A stretch of DNA of 62,207 nucleotides from Actinobacillus ureae ATCC 25976 (GTDB lineage: Bacteria; Pseudomonadota; Gammaproteobacteria; Enterobacterales; Pasteurellaceae), in the NCBI RefSeq assembly GCF_000188255.1, contig NZ_GL831081.1:219382-281588 (forward strand), given 5' to 3'. Under the pieces are notes generated by a model. That model saw only the letters and a list, made by a program, of their open reading frames with translations, was not told the DNA's origin and did not search any database. The stretch's first letter is position 1; each line of letters opens with the position of its first letter. Position numbers and translations under genes: made by a program. Below are positions 34,710 to 44,218 of the stretch, piece after piece.

Positions 34710-35234
34710 ATGAAATCAATAAAATTTATTTCAGCGTTATCTTTAGCGACTCTTTTAGCAGCTTGCTCAACAGCAAGCGATGTGGCTTCAACTGTAAGCG
34801 AAGGCGTATCAAACGCTGCTTCAGCAACAACAAATGCGGTAAAAGAAGGTGCAACAGCCGTATCTAACGGCGTTTCAAACACAGTAAATACGGTAAAAAA
34901 TAAATTAACTGCGTCTTCTAAAACCGTAGTTTATCAATGCCAAAACAGCAAAACTGTAGTAGCAACCTATGATTTTGAGGGCGAAAAAGCTACCGGCTTA
35001 ACTTTAACTGTAAATGATGTGGCAGTAAAAGAGTTAATGCGTGATGAGAAAAATAAAGACTTCGAATCATTTGCCTCAAAAACGCACGTATGGAACTTAG
35101 ATGAAACCTTCTCACTTTCAACCTTTAATAAAACCGAAGCGGGAATGTTATTCAAAAAAGGTAAAAATGCAGATGAAATCCTTGCAAAAAACTGCGAAGT
35201 TAATCAAACTGCAACCGCAAAATTAAATAAATAA
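34710..35234 (+). CDS. MliC-like lipoprotein with Ala/Ser/Val repeat stalk
   Basis: 174-residue lipoprotein: signal peptide with lipobox LLAACS (Cys19), then a low-complexity amphipathic stretch (about 22-68) in which ASxVSxGVSN units recur (DVASTVSEGVSNAAS, AVSNGVSNTVN). The C-terminal domain, about 75-165, begins VVYQCQNSKTVVATYDF and ends at a second Cys (AKNCEVN). That two-cysteine layout with a Trp in VWNL resembles the MliC/PliC c-type lysozyme inhibitor fold. I infer a cell-surface or periplasmic lysozyme-inhibitor-like protein, moderately. TAAGGAATATAAA precedes ATG. It interrupts the usual yebC-ruvC order. Confidence 0.65.
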   Translation: MKSIKFISALSLATLLAACSTASDVASTVSEGVSNAASATTNAVKEGATAVSNGVSNTVNTVKNKLTASSKTVVYQCQNSKTVVATYDFEGEKATGLTLTVNDVAVKELMRDEKNKDFESFASKTHVWNLDETFSLSTFNKTEAGMLFKKGKNADEILAKNCEVNQTATAKLNK

Positions 35235-35253
35235 CAGATTGATTCGTTTAGAT

Positions 35254-35300
35254 AAGCGGGCGGATTTGTAAAATTTTTTGCAAATCTGCCCGCTTGTTTT
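35254..35300. terminator. USS-derived hairpin with compensatory changes
   Basis: ATAAGCGGGCGGATTTG and CAAATCTGCCCGCTTGT form a long stem around TAAAATTTTTTG. Both arms depart from the uptake consensus (GCGGGC instead of GCGGTC) in a matching way, keeping the base pairs. It probably terminates the lipoprotein gene. Confidence 0.8.
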
Positions 35301-35317
35301 CATTCATTGGATAAACT

Positions 35318-35896
35318 ATGCCGATTATTTTAGGAATTGACCCCGGTTCGCGGGTTACCGGTTATGGTGTGATTCATCAAACCGGACGCCATTTAGAATA
35401 TTTAGGAAGCGGCGCAATTCGCACTTCCGTTGATGATTTACCGACTCGCTTAAAACGTATCTATGCCGGCGTGACAGAAATCATCACCCAATTCCAGCCA
35501 GATATGTTTGCGATTGAACAAGTGTTTATGGCAAAAAATGCCGATTCGGCACTCAAACTCGGGCAAGCTCGTGGTACAGCGATTGTCGCAGCGGTAAATC
35601 ACGATTTACCTGTGTTTGAATATGCCGCCCGTTTAGTCAAACAAACCGTCACCGGCATTGGCTCGGCGGATAAAATCCAAGTACAAGATATGGTCACCCG
35701 CATGCTTCAACTTTCGTCCAAACCGCAAGCCGATGCTGCCGATGCCCTTGCGATTGCAATTACGCACGCTCACTCGATTCAACATTCTTTAGTGGTCGCA
35801 AAACAAAGTAATCAGAAAGTGAGTAGTGACAAGGAACAAATTCTCGCTTTGATGAAAACCCACTATAGCCGTGGACGATTCCGCCTGAAAGGCTAA
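35318..35896 (+). CDS. ruvC: Holliday junction endonuclease RuvC
   Basis: Resolves four-way junctions in recombination with RuvAB. 192 residues. The four acidic catalytic residues are visible: Asp7 in [13 protein letters not shown], Glu about 67 in FAIEQVFMA, and Asp about 139/142 in [15 protein letters not shown]. coli RuvC is 173 residues; here the C-terminus is longer ([20 protein letters not shown]). ruvA and ruvB, which normally follow, are not in the window: a terminator and a truncated ABC gene come next. Start chosen at ATG 35318; no strong ribosome site is visible (TGGATAAACT). Confidence 0.96.
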   Translation: MPIILGIDPGSRVTGYGVIHQTGRHLEYLGSGAIRTSVDDLPTRLKRIYAGVTEIITQFQPDMFAIEQVFMAKNADSALKLGQARGTAIVAAVNHDLPVFEYAARLVKQTVTGIGSADKIQVQDMVTRMLQLSSKPQADAADALAIAITHAHSIQHSLVVAKQSNQKVSSDKEQILALMKTHYSRGRFRLKG

Positions 35897-35946
35897 TTTG
35901 CAAAATTTTCGCTATTTTTGACCGCTTGTTAAACCCAATAAAAACA

Positions 35947-35980
35947 AAAGCCTCTCTTTTCAATGAAAGAGAGGCTTTGT
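35947..35980. terminator. Bidirectional terminator after ruvC
   Basis: AAAGCCTCTCTTT and AAAGAGAGGCTTT form a 13-bp stem around TCAATG; A-rich left flank, T on the right. It serves ruvC and the convergent truncated ABC gene. A USS core (GACCGCTTGT) lies just upstream at about 35920. Confidence 0.85.
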
Positions 35981-35990
35981 ATTCATTGCA

Positions 35991-36824
35991 TTAAGCTTTA
36001 TATAAAGTTAAATCAATTTCTTGATCGGCAAAATGGCTTAACTCAGGTTGATGAGTAATAAAGATCACAGAAGCATTTGGAAGCTGTTGCTTAATGAGTT
36101 TAAACATTTGAGTCGCTGACTCCTCATCTAAACTGCTGGTAGCTTCATCTAAATAAATCACTGCCGGTTTATTCAGTAAGATACGTACAAAAGCGATACG
36201 TTGCTGTTCCCCACCTGAAAAAACATTATGCCAAGCATGAACTTCCGTTAGGCGATTCTGCCATGCACTTAGCCCTACCAGCTCTAAGACCGTATTAATT
36301 TCAATATCGCTATAACAATTTTTGTTCGGATAGCTTAATACGTCCGCCAAAGTACCTTCGTTTAAATAACTGCGTTGTGGCACAAGCAAACTTGGTTTAT
36401 TCGGTTGCTTATACTCGCCCTCATAATAATCCCAAATACCGCTTAATACTCGTAATAAAGTCGATTTACCTAAACCACTTTTACCCTTTAATCGAATCCA
36501 TTGGCTGTGATCAATTGCAAGGGATAAATCACTAAACAAGCGGTTATTTTCCGGTGTGTAAATAGCAAGCTTTTGCATATCTAATGCTTTATCACTGATA
36601 GCGATTTCCGCCTTAACTCGTTTTTCCAATTCATCCATTTCATGCTTTAACTGAGTTAAACGCTTAATCGCCGAACTCCATTCAGGTAAGCGTGAATAAG
36701 CGAAAATGAACCAGCTAAACGCATTAATTACGACACTAAAAGCACCACGGATTTGCATAATGCCACCAAAGGTAATCACTTTCATCACCAACAATGGAAT
36801 AGAGAACACCACCGGTATTGACAT
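35991..36824 (-). pseudogene. 5'-truncated ABC transporter (YddA/SbmA-like) gene
   Basis: 277-residue remnant of a fused permease-ATPase exporter. What remains is the end of the membrane domain (about 1-45) and a full nucleotide-binding domain: Walker A GKSGLGKSTLL, signature FSGGEQQRIAF, Walker B VIYLDEATSSLD and switch ITHQ. Intact relatives have about 560-600 residues, so roughly 300 N-terminal residues with most spans are gone. The break is at 36818, exactly at the right end of an IS200/IS605-type element; the apparent start ATG-TCA is supplied by the element. Without its transmembrane domain it is unlikely to transport. Confidence 0.85.
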
Positions 36825-36975
36825 CCTCCCCGCCCTAAAGGACGAGGATTCCTACTAGCTCCCTCGCTTTGCGTGGGCTACTCTTGGTGGGTTCTTGCTG
36901 CTGACCTCTATTGAAATTCACTTCACAAGCTCGACGGCTGTGTCCCAGCCTGATATGTTTATCAGCGGTTAATTA
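36818..36975 (-). mobile_element. Right-end remnant of IS200/IS605-type (tnpB) element
   Basis: Read on the minus strand it contains the C-terminus of TnpB followed by the right-end hairpin (ATCCTC...GAGGAT, 36823-36849) and ends GATGTCAA; TCAA is the cleavage tetranucleotide of several members of this family. Only about 160 bases are left; no left end or tnpA is present. This right end is also where the omega (guide) RNA scaffold of TnpB lies in intact elements. Confidence 0.8.
36835..36972 (-). pseudogene. C-terminal fragment of TnpB
   Basis: About 45 codons in one frame, ending QEPTKSSPRKARELVGILVL and a TAG stop, the characteristic tail of IS605/IS1341-type TnpB proteins; GHSRRACE upstream corresponds to the region after the zinc-finger domain. 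A stop codon (36973-36975) blocks it upstream, so all catalytic residues are gone. Confidence 0.8.
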
Positions 36976-37098
36976 CAATTTAAATACAAATAATAATAAT
37001 TCTTAACTCGATTTACAGGTGGTGAATGGTACTTTTTCTACTCAATTTTATAGATTTTGGGTAGAATAAAGCATTTCTTGATTAACGATACCAATGTT

Positions 37099-38967
37099 AT
37101 GACTCAACACCTTATTCATTTCCTCCCTCCTCAGCTTGCTAACCAAATCGCCGCCGGTGAAGTGGTGGAGCGTCCAGCCTCTGTTGTGAAAGAGTTGGTT
37201 GAAAATAGTCTAGATGCCGGCGCAAATCAGATTCAAATTGATATTGAGAAAGGCGGTGCGCAGCTTATTCGCATTCGAGATAACGGCTGTGGAATCAGTA
37301 AACAAGATTTAGCGTTGGCATTGGCTCGTCACGCGACCAGCAAAATTTCTAGCCTTGAAGATTTGGAGATGATTTTAAGCCTTGGCTTTCGTGGTGAGGC
37401 TCTGGCAAGTATCAGTTCCGTTTCTCGCTTAACACTCACTTCTCGTCCGGACGGGCAGGCGGAAGCGTGGCAAGCCTATGCGCAAGGGCGTGAAATGGCG
37501 GTGGAAATTCAACCGGCTTCACATCCGGTCGGCACAACAATTGAAGTCGCAAATTTATTTTTTAATACGCCGGCACGCCGTAAATTTTTGCGTACCGATA
37601 AAACCGAATTTGCGCATATTGATGAGGTAGTGCGCCGTATTGCGCTAGCAAAACCGAATATCGGTTTTACCTTAACGCATAACGGTAAAACAGTGCGCCA
37701 ATACCGCAAGGTGCAAGATAATTCGGTAGAACAGCAGCAGCGCCGAGTAGCAGCAATTTGTGGTGATGAATTTATCCAAAATGCGATTCATATCGACTGG
37801 CAACATGGTGACTTACACTTACACGGTTGGATTGGTTTACCGAATATTTCCCGATTGCAAAATGATTTGTGTTATAGCTATGTAAACGGACGAATGATGC
37901 GAGATAAAACCATTAATCACGCCATTCGCCAAGCCTATGAAGCGACGGATATGCCGGCAGGCAATTATCCTGCGTTTGTGGTTTTTTTAGATATTGATCC
38001 AAGCCAAGTGGACGTCAATGTACATCCGGCAAAACACGAGGTACGTTTTCACCAAGGACGATTGGTGCATGACTTTATTTTGCAAGGGGTGCAAACCGCA
38101 TTACAAGGGCAAGCTGAAATCGGTTTAACCAATCAAGTAAACGAGCCGTTGCCGAGTTATCAACGCGATACCAATCGTATCGCTGCCGGTAGTAATAGTT
38201 TTTTAACACCGCAACAAGCGGTCGAATTTTCCGGAAATTTTGCAAAACCGACCGCTTCTCGTGCGACAAGTTATTCGCCTCGCACTGCAACTACCTCCAA
38301 ATCAGCGCAAAAATGGTATGGCGAATTAGTCAGCCAGCCGCAAACTCAATCGGATAACATACAAGATTTAATTGAATCGAAAGCTAATTTCGCACCGGTG
38401 ATTTTTGCTCAAGAGATAGATGAGGCGGAACCTAAACTGGCACAAGCAGTATCGGCGGCAATAGGGCATTGGCAGCCGTTAGCTATCGTGCAAAATCAGG
38501 CGTTATTATTAAGAGCGGAACAACAATTTTATTTGCTTTCATTAGAAAAATTAGCACGTTTGCGTTTTATAGCACAACTAGAAAAAGGCGAAAGCCAAGC
38601 GTTATTGATTCCGCTGAATTTAAGTTTAGACGAGCAACAAACGCAACGCTGGCAAACGTTAAAAACGCCATTAGCGGAACTAGGCTTTGCAATCAGTGAG
38701 AAGACATGGCAAGGGCAAATTCGGCTTTCGGTTACTCAAGTGCCTAGATTGTTAAGAGAACAAAATTTGCAACAAATCTTGTTAAGTTTATTCGCTTCGC
38801 AAGCGGTCGATTTAACCGAATTTTTTGCAAAATTTGCGCCGATTCCGACCGCTTACAGTTTGGCGGAAGCGGTAAATTGGTTGGCGGAAACGGAACAAAC
38901 GGCTAAAGCGGAGCTGGAAAAGTTAAAAGTAGCTGTCGATTTTTCCGCATTTTTAGCGAGATGTTAA
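37099..38967 (+). CDS. mutL: DNA mismatch repair protein MutL
   Basis: Links MutS mismatch recognition to MutH nicking. The frame is open from 37057, but homology starts at [20 protein letters not shown], so I take ATG 37099 (622 residues; H. influenzae about 629). GHKL ATPase motifs: [14 protein letters not shown] (I), IRDNGCGI (II), [14 protein letters not shown] (III). The linker (about 340-430) is low-complexity, and a C-terminal dimerisation domain runs from about 440. Three USS cores (AAGCGGTCG and reverse) lie inside the coding region of the linker and C-terminus. It begins the mutL-(adhP)-miaA-hfq-hflX cluster. Confidence 0.96.
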   Translation: MTQHLIHFLPPQLANQIAAGEVVERPASVVKELVENSLDAGANQIQIDIEKGGAQLIRIRDNGCGISKQDLALALARHATSKISSLEDLEMILSLGFRGEALASISSVSRLTLTSRPDGQAEAWQAYAQGREMAVEIQPASHPVGTTIEVANLFFNTPARRKFLRTDKTEFAHIDEVVRRIALAKPNIGFTLTHNGKTVRQYRKVQDNSVEQQQRRVAAICGDEFIQNAIHIDWQHGDLHLHGWIGLPNISRLQNDLCYSYVNGRMMRDKTINHAIRQAYEATDMPAGNYPAFVVFLDIDPSQVDVNVHPAKHEVRFHQGRLVHDFILQGVQTALQGQAEIGLTNQVNEPLPSYQRDTNRIAAGSNSFLTPQQAVEFSGNFAKPTASRATSYSPRTATTSKSAQKWYGELVSQPQTQSDNIQDLIESKANFAPVIFAQEIDEAEPKLAQAVSAAIGHWQPLAIVQNQALLLRAEQQFYLLSLEKLARLRFIAQLEKGESQALLIPLNLSLDEQQTQRWQTLKTPLAELGFAISEKTWQGQIRLSVTQVPRLLREQNLQQILLSLFASQAVDLTEFFAKFAPIPTAYSLAEAVNWLAETEQTAKAELEKLKVAVDFSAFLARC

Positions 38968-39073
38968 AGTGTTTTTATGTAATAAAACCATAATTTAATT
39001 ATGGTTAAGTAATTGATTTTGTTAAATTTTTGTGAACTATGTCATAAAATTGATAAATTGTTGTTGCACAAAA

Positions 39074-39125
39074 AAAGTACGTGGGCATACTAAAGGCAGT
39101 TCCAATGTTTAAATTTTAAACATTG
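39074..39125 (+). promoter_or_regulatory. adhP control region with 23-base dyad
   Basis: A possible promoter (TTGCAC, 16-base gap, CATACT, about 39065-39092) is followed by a near-perfect inverted repeat at 39103-39125 (CAATGTTTAAA-type arms meeting at the centre). The dyad sits near the expected transcription start, 42 bases before the ATG. It is either an operator or a 5' hairpin. Confidence 0.5.
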
Positions 39126-39166
39126 TCCAAAAGCGTTTACCGTTGTTTTACTTCATAGGAGAAATC

Positions 39167-40216
39167 ATGATGAAAATGCGTGCTGCTGTGGTTGCCCCAC
39201 AATGTGATGGAACAGTTGAAATTGTTGAACGTGACATTCCGGAAATCAAAAATGGCGAAGCCCTTGTTGAAGTTGAATATTGCGGCGTATGTCATACCGA
39301 TTTACACGTCGCTGCCGGCGATTACGGTAAAAAACCGGGTCGTATATTAGGCCACGAAGGGATCGGTATTGTTAAATCGATCGCACCGGATGTGACTAAT
39401 TTAAAAGTCGGTGATCGTGTCAGTATTGCATGGATGTTCGAGAGCTGCGGCTCGTGCGAATATTGCACTACCGGACGTGAAACACTTTGCCGTAGCGTGA
39501 AAAATGCCGGCTATACGGTGGACGGCGGTATGGCGACGCACTGTGTCGTAACGGCAGATTATGCGGTAAAAGTACCGGAAGGCTTAGATCCGGCACAAGC
39601 AAGTAGTATCACTTGCGCCGGTGTAACCACTTATAAAGGGATTAAAGTCTCGGGCGTACGTGCGGGACAATGGATTGCGATTTACGGTGCCGGCGGTTTA
39701 GGTAACTTGGCGGTACAATATGCGAAGAAAGTATTCGGTGCACGTGTGATTGCAATCGATATTAATGACGATAAACTGGCGTTTGCCAAAGAAGTCGGTG
39801 CGGATTTAACCATTAATCCGCTGAAAGAAGACAGTGTACAAGTGATTCAAGAAAAAGTCGGCGGTGCGCATGCGGCGGTTATGACGGCGGTATCTAAAGT
39901 GGCGTTTAACGCTGCGGTGAACTGCGTTCGAGCAGGCGGTCGCGTGGTGGCTATCGGTCTGCCGCCGGAAACTATGGATCTCTCTATTCCGCGTATCGTA
40001 TTGGACGGTATCGAAATTGTCGGCTCATTGGTCGGTACTCGTCAAGATCTTGCCGAGGCGTTCCAATTCGGTGCGGAAGGTTTAGTGGTACCGTTAGTGC
40101 AATTACGTCGCTTGGACGAAGCGAATGACATTTTCCAAGAAATGCGTGACGGTAAAATTCAAGGTCGAATGGTGATCGATATGAAAAAAGGCTGCGGTTG
40201 CGGTTGTAGTCACTAA
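39167..40216 (+). CDS. adhP: Zinc-dependent alcohol dehydrogenase AdhP with Cys-rich tail
   Basis: NAD-dependent propanol-preferring alcohol dehydrogenase. Sequence tracks E. coli AdhP throughout: catalytic zinc ligands CGVCHTDLH and GHEG (about 38-66), structural zinc cluster [15 protein letters not shown] (about 93-107), cofactor motif [14 protein letters not shown] (about 178), and NAD-type Asp in VIAIDIND. I choose ATG 39167 after AGGAGAAATC (349 residues). The protein continues beyond E. coli AdhP (which ends VIDFRH) with [11 protein letters not shown], four Cys and a His. It lies between mutL and miaA, where most relatives have no gene. Confidence 0.92.
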   Translation: MMKMRAAVVAPQCDGTVEIVERDIPEIKNGEALVEVEYCGVCHTDLHVAAGDYGKKPGRILGHEGIGIVKSIAPDVTNLKVGDRVSIAWMFESCGSCEYCTTGRETLCRSVKNAGYTVDGGMATHCVVTADYAVKVPEGLDPAQASSITCAGVTTYKGIKVSGVRAGQWIAIYGAGGLGNLAVQYAKKVFGARVIAIDINDDKLAFAKEVGADLTINPLKEDSVQVIQEKVGGAHAAVMTAVSKVAFNAAVNCVRAGGRVVAIGLPPETMDLSIPRIVLDGIEIVGSLVGTRQDLAEAFQFGAEGLVVPLVQLRRLDEANDIFQEMRDGKIQGRMVIDMKKGCGCGCSH

Positions 40217-40227
40217 GCCTTAATCGG

Positions 40228-40266
40228 CAAGCGGTCGTAAGTCGGAAGATTTACGACCGTTTTTGT
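40228..40266 (+). terminator. USS-based terminator after adhP
   Basis: CGGTCGTAA and TTTACGACCG pair around GTCGGAAGA, followed by TTTTTG. The left arm is an uptake-signal core (AAGCGGTCG). Confidence 0.8.
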
Positions 40267-40347
40267 TTTTATGTTTAATTATGCCGATTTGGGCTTTTGG
40301 CAAATTTCCGTTAAAATTCGATCGCTTGTAACTAAACAGAAAATAAA

Positions 40348-41292
40348 ATGAATAAGAAACCTTTAGCGATTTTTTTAATGGGCCCAACGGCTTCGGGTAA
40401 AACCGATTTGGCGATTGCTTTGCGCCAAACGCTTCCGGTGGAAGTAATTAGCGTGGATTCCGCACTGATTTATAAGGGGATGGATATCGGTACGGCAAAA
40501 CCGAGTAAAGCGGAATTGGAGCTTGCCCCTCACCGTTTGATTGATATTTTGGATCCGAGCGAAAGTTATTCGGCGATGAATTTCCGTGAAGACGCTTTGC
40601 GTGAAATGGCGGAAATTACGGCAAGCGGACGAATCCCGTTATTGGTCGGCGGCACAATGTTATATTATAAAGCCTTATTGGAGGGGCTTTCGCCGTTACC
40701 GTCTGCCGATCCGGCGATTCGTGCCGAAATAGAAGCGAAAGCGGAACAAATCGGTTGGAGCAGTTTGCATCGCGAATTATTGACGATTGACCCTATTGCC
40801 GGAAAGCGCATTAATCCGAATGACAGCCAACGGATTAATCGTGCTTTGGAAGTGTTCTATATTACCGGTAAAACAATGACGGAGCTGACCGCTCAACAGG
40901 GCGACAGCTTGCCTTATAACGTCCTTCAATTTGCGATTGCGCCGCAAGATAGACAGGTATTACATCATCGGATTGAACAGCGTTTTCATAAAATGATGGA
41001 ACTTGGCTTTCAACAAGAAGTCGAAAAGTTACACGCAAGAGGGGATTTACATAAAGACTTACCTTCTATTCGTTGCGTGGGATATCGCCAAATGTGGGAG
41101 CACCTTGACGGTGATATTTCGCTTGATGAAGCAGTATATAAAGGTATTTGTGCAACCAGACAGCTTGCAAAGCGCCAAATTACTTGGTTGCGTGGCTGGG
41201 GAAGTGAAATTGAATGGCTAGATGGCTTAGATCCGACCAGTTCGAAGCGGAAAATGATTGAAAAGATCGAGCAAAGATGGCGTAATCTATGA
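40348..41292 (+). CDS. miaA: tRNA dimethylallyltransferase
   Basis: Adds the isopentenyl group to A37 of tRNAs reading UNN codons, including the tRNA-Ser(UGA) genes in this window. 314 residues (E. coli 316). P-loop [11 protein letters not shown] (about 12-22), [16 protein letters not shown] (about 36-51), the substrate loop [16 protein letters not shown], and [13 protein letters not shown] near 248 are all standard. ATG follows AACAGAAAATAAA. It precedes hfq by 67 bases, conserved as in E. coli. Confidence 0.97.
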   Translation: MNKKPLAIFLMGPTASGKTDLAIALRQTLPVEVISVDSALIYKGMDIGTAKPSKAELELAPHRLIDILDPSESYSAMNFREDALREMAEITASGRIPLLVGGTMLYYKALLEGLSPLPSADPAIRAEIEAKAEQIGWSSLHRELLTIDPIAGKRINPNDSQRINRALEVFYITGKTMTELTAQQGDSLPYNVLQFAIAPQDRQVLHHRIEQRFHKMMELGFQQEVEKLHARGDLHKDLPSIRCVGYRQMWEHLDGDISLDEAVYKGICATRQLAKRQITWLRGWGSEIEWLDGLDPTSSKRKMIEKIEQRWRNL

Positions 41293-41359
41293 TAATATCT
41301 CTATTGCCTTTGGCAGAAATAAGACGATATTTAACACAAAAATAAAAAAGGAAAAGAAA

Positions 41360-41638
41360 ATGGCAAAAGGTCAATCTCTACAAGATCCATATTTGAATGC
41401 ACTTCGTCGTGAGCGTATTCCTGTTTCAATTTATTTAGTTAACGGCATTAAATTACAAGGCCAAATTGAATCTTTCGATCAATTCGTAATTTTATTAAGA
41501 AATACCGTGAGCCAAATGGTTTATAAACATGCGATTTCAACTGTAGTACCAGCTCGTTCAGTTTCTCACAACAACGGTGGTTCTTCATACGCTCAACAAG
41601 CGCAAGCAGTTGAGGCGCCATCAGACAAAGCGGAATAA
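41360..41638 (+). CDS. hfq: RNA chaperone Hfq
   Basis: Sm-like hexamer that pairs small RNAs with mRNAs. The frame is open further upstream, but the ATG at 41360 after AAAGGAAAAGAAA gives the canonical start [19 protein letters not shown] (92 residues). Sm1 covers about 8-50 with the proximal-face Gln8 and Lys56/His57 in [14 protein letters not shown] (Sm2). The C-terminal tail is short ([15 protein letters not shown]) compared with E. coli (102 residues), as in other Pasteurellaceae. It sits between miaA and hflX as usual. Confidence 0.98.
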   Translation: MAKGQSLQDPYLNALRRERIPVSIYLVNGIKLQGQIESFDQFVILLRNTVSQMVYKHAISTVVPARSVSHNNGGSSYAQQAQAVEAPSDKAE

Positions 41639-41675
41639 TTAAGCTATTACTACGCAAGCTTTTTTTACCGAACAG

Positions 41676-43043
41676 ATGCCAAATACAGATGAAAATGCTG
41701 TATTTGGTTTTGCTTTATCTGAGAATGGGAGAAACTCTGAGAAAGATCTATCTCATACGAAAGATAAAGCAATTTTAGTCCACCTCTTTCTTTCTCAACA
41801 TAAAGATATTGAGAATCTGATGGAATTCCAAACACTTGCCGAATCGGCAGGTGTCGAAATTCTTGCCACGTTAACCACCTCTCGTTCTGCACCGCATATC
41901 AAATATTTTGTAGGACAAGGTAAAGCCGATGAAATCGCTCAAGCGGTTAAAGAGCGCGGTGCAACCGTAGTTTTGGTCAACCACGAACTGAGTCCTTCGC
42001 AAACCCGTAATTTACAAGCGTTATGTGAATGTCGAGTGGTGGATAGAACCGGTCTGATTTTAGATATTTTTGCCCAACGTGCCAGATCGCACGAAGGTAA
42101 ATTACAAGTCGAGCTGGCTCAACTTAAACATTTGGCAACACGTTTGGTACGCCGTTTGGGCAATCAAGATCAGCAAAAAGGTGGGGCAGTCGGTTTACGT
42201 GGGCCGGGCGAAACTCAGCTGGAAACCGATCGCCGTTTGATAAAAGTGCGAATTCAGCAACTCCAAAATCGTTTGGAGAAAGTGAATAAGCAACGCAGTC
42301 AAAATCGGAAAACACGTCAGAAAGCGGATATTCCGACCGTATCGTTGGTGGGTTATACCAATGCGGGGAAATCGACTCTATTTAATGCGATTACCAATGC
42401 CGGTATTTATGCGGCTGATCAGTTATTCACAACGCTTGATCCGACTTTACGTCGAATGCAGGTTCAAGATGTCAGCACCACAATTTTAGCAGATACGGTA
42501 GGTTTTATCCGATTCTTACCGCATGATTTGGTTTCCGCCTTTAAATCCACTTTACAAGAAACCACCGAAGCAAGTTTGTTGTTACACGTGATTGATGCAG
42601 CGGATGATCGCAAAAATGAAAATATTGATGCGGTTAATCAAGTTTTAGATGAAATCGGTGCGTTAGACATTCCAACGTTATTGGTTTATAACAAAGTTGA
42701 TAAACTCGAAGGTGTGATTCCACATATTGAGCGGAATGATGACGGCAAACCGATTGCGGTTTATCTCTCCGCACAAGCCAATCAAGGTATTGATTTGTTG
42801 TATGAAGCGATTCGGGAATGTTTACGCAATGAGCTAGTGTGTGTGAAAGTATTATTACCGGCAACCGTAGGGCAAATTTATACGCAATTTCACCTACAAC
42901 ATTGTATTAAAAACGAAAGCTTTAATCAGTTTGGTGACAGATTGGTTGAAGTGGAAGTGGATTTAGTGCAATGGAATAAGTGGTTAAAACAATTTCCTGA
43001 ATTAGCGGAGTATGTTGAATTCGCAAGTTGGGAAGAGAGCTAG
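41676..43043 (+). CDS. hflX: Ribosome-rescue GTPase HflX
   Basis: GTPase that splits stalled or heat-damaged ribosomes. 455 residues. N-terminal HflX domain with [11 protein letters not shown], the glycine-rich linker [19 protein letters not shown] (about 171-189), then the G domain: G1 [11 protein letters not shown] (about 227), G3 DTVGFI (about 274), G4 NKVD (about 345). E. coli HflX has 426 residues; the extra is mostly an N-terminal extension ([18 protein letters not shown]), so a downstream start is possible. No strong ribosome site precedes the ATG at 41676. Located 37 bases after hfq. Confidence 0.94.
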   Translation: MPNTDENAVFGFALSENGRNSEKDLSHTKDKAILVHLFLSQHKDIENLMEFQTLAESAGVEILATLTTSRSAPHIKYFVGQGKADEIAQAVKERGATVVLVNHELSPSQTRNLQALCECRVVDRTGLILDIFAQRARSHEGKLQVELAQLKHLATRLVRRLGNQDQQKGGAVGLRGPGETQLETDRRLIKVRIQQLQNRLEKVNKQRSQNRKTRQKADIPTVSLVGYTNAGKSTLFNAITNAGIYAADQLFTTLDPTLRRMQVQDVSTTILADTVGFIRFLPHDLVSAFKSTLQETTEASLLLHVIDAADDRKNENIDAVNQVLDEIGALDIPTLLVYNKVDKLEGVIPHIERNDDGKPIAVYLSAQANQGIDLLYEAIRECLRNELVCVKVLLPATVGQIYTQFHLQHCIKNESFNQFGDRLVEVEVDLVQWNKWLKQFPELAEYVEFASWEES

Positions 43044-43048
43044 AATAC

Positions 43049-43076
43049 AAGCGGTAGCATTGCTACCGCTTTTTGC
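43049..43076 (+). terminator. hflX terminator
   Basis: AAGCGGTAGCA/TGCTACCGCTT forms an 11-bp stem with a tiny loop, followed by TTTTG. The left side is part of an uptake-signal core. Confidence 0.8.
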
Positions 43077-43092
43077 AATTTAAGGAAGTCGT

Positions 43093-43416
43093 ATGCAGAT
43101 TCAAGATTATCAAAATTGGGTCAGAGAATTTTATCAGATACAGGGCTGGTATCGTTACAATCCGTTTATTCGAGTGAACTTTTTAAGTGAAGAAGTCGGT
43201 GAAGTGGCACGTGCGGTACGAGCGATTGAAATTGGTCGAGATCGTCCGGATGAAACCGAGGCGTCTTATCAAGAGAAAAAGGCGTGTTTGATCGAAGAAC
43301 TGGGCGATGTGCTGGATAATTTGTTTATTTTGGCGGATAAATACGATATTTCAATTGAAGAAGTGATTGAAAAGCACCAAGCAAAATTTATTAAACGTTA
43401 TGTAAAAGACGAATAA
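43093..43416 (+). CDS. MazG-like nucleotide pyrophosphohydrolase
   Basis: 107-residue all-alpha NTP-PPase. The MazG-fold metal motif is clear: FLSEEVGEVARAV (EExxE, about 31-43) and LIEELGDVLDNLF (ExxD, about 67-79). It is a single-domain form similar to Bacillus YvdC rather than the two-domain E. coli MazG, so it likely hydrolyses non-canonical or excess NTPs as a dimer or tetramer. AAGGAAGTCGT precedes ATG. Between the hflX terminator and a bidirectional terminator shared with crp, so likely its own short unit or read-through from hflX. Confidence 0.85.
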   Translation: MQIQDYQNWVREFYQIQGWYRYNPFIRVNFLSEEVGEVARAVRAIEIGRDRPDETEASYQEKKACLIEELGDVLDNLFILADKYDISIEEVIEKHQAKFIKRYVKDE

Positions 43417-43420
43417 AAAA

Positions 43421-43456
43421 GACCGCTTGTGAGCATTAACAATGCGGTCTGATTTC
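43421..43456. terminator. Bidirectional terminator, MazG-like gene and crp
   Basis: AGACCGC and GCGGTCT pair (7 bp, with GCATTAACAATGC inside forming a second stem). The GACCGCTTGT part is an uptake signal. Convergent genes on both sides. Confidence 0.75.
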
Positions 43457-43464
43457 ATTAAAAT

Positions 43465-44148
43465 TTAGCGAGTACCGTAAACCACAATGGTTTTACCGTG
43501 CGCAGAAATTAAGCCTTCATCTTCTAACATTTTTAAGATTCTGCCGACCGTTTCACGTGAACAACCGACCATTTGACCAATTTCTTGGCGGGTGATTTTA
43601 ATTTGCATTCCCTCAGGGTGGGTCATCGCATCCGGCATTTTCGCCAGATTCATTAAAGTTTGTGCAATACGACCAGTTACGTCTAAGAAAGCAAGATTAC
43701 TTACTTGGCGTGAAGTTTGGCGTAAGCGGCGAGCCATTTGCGCAGAAAGATACATTAAAATATCCGGATTTAAATGCACAAGCTGTTTGAATTTTTTATA
43801 CGAGATTTCTGCAATTTCGCAAGCACCTTTCGTTTTGACCCAAGCGGTACGTGGTTGAACAGATTCTTCAAATAAACTGATTTCACCAACAAACTCGCCT
43901 TGTCCAAGGTGAGAAAGAATCATTTCTTTACCTTCATCGTCTTTAATAAATACTGCAACCGAACCGCTCACAATATAGAATAAAGATTCAGCATCTTCAC
44001 CGGCGTGAATTAGTGTGTATTTTGACGGGTAACGATGAATATGACAGTGAGTCAGAAACCACTCCACAGCAGGGTCATGGATTGATGGTGGTGCTGAGAT
44101 TTCTCCGTCAATCTGAGGCGTAGAAATTGAAATATTTTGCATCTGCAT
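43465..44148 (-). CDS. crp: cAMP receptor protein
   Basis: Global cAMP-dependent regulator and, in Pasteurellaceae, an essential competence activator that works with Sxy. 227 residues (H. influenzae 224, E. coli 210). cAMP pocket: [21 protein letters not shown] (about 88-108, with RT before the A). The helix-turn-helix [20 protein letters not shown] is near 185-204. The N-terminal extension [20 protein letters not shown] is family-typical. ATG is preceded by AGAGGTTTTT. Its ligand synthase cyaA is at 14-16 kb. Confidence 0.97.
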   Translation of the reverse strand: MQMQNISISTPQIDGEISAPPSIHDPAVEWFLTHCHIHRYPSKYTLIHAGEDAESLFYIVSGSVAVFIKDDEGKEMILSHLGQGEFVGEISLFEESVQPRTAWVKTKGACEIAEISYKKFKQLVHLNPDILMYLSAQMARRLRQTSRQVSNLAFLDVTGRIAQTLMNLAKMPDAMTHPEGMQIKITRQEIGQMVGCSRETVGRILKMLEDEGLISAHGKTIVVYGTR

Positions 44149-44218
44149 AAAAACCTCTATAAATCATTTATAATTATTTGACATCCTAAATGCTAAAATT
44201 GTATCACGAGACACTCAA

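Noticed and set aside
36825-36975. Could the GC-rich segment between the ABC fragment and mutL be a structured RNA or attC-like site?
   Set aside because: Its minus-strand translation gives the standard TnpB C-terminus, so a mobile-element relic explains it.
38220-38270. USS cluster within mutL as a recombination or phase-variation tract
   Set aside because: These are uptake-signal cores in a poorly conserved linker; no simple repeat that would slip.
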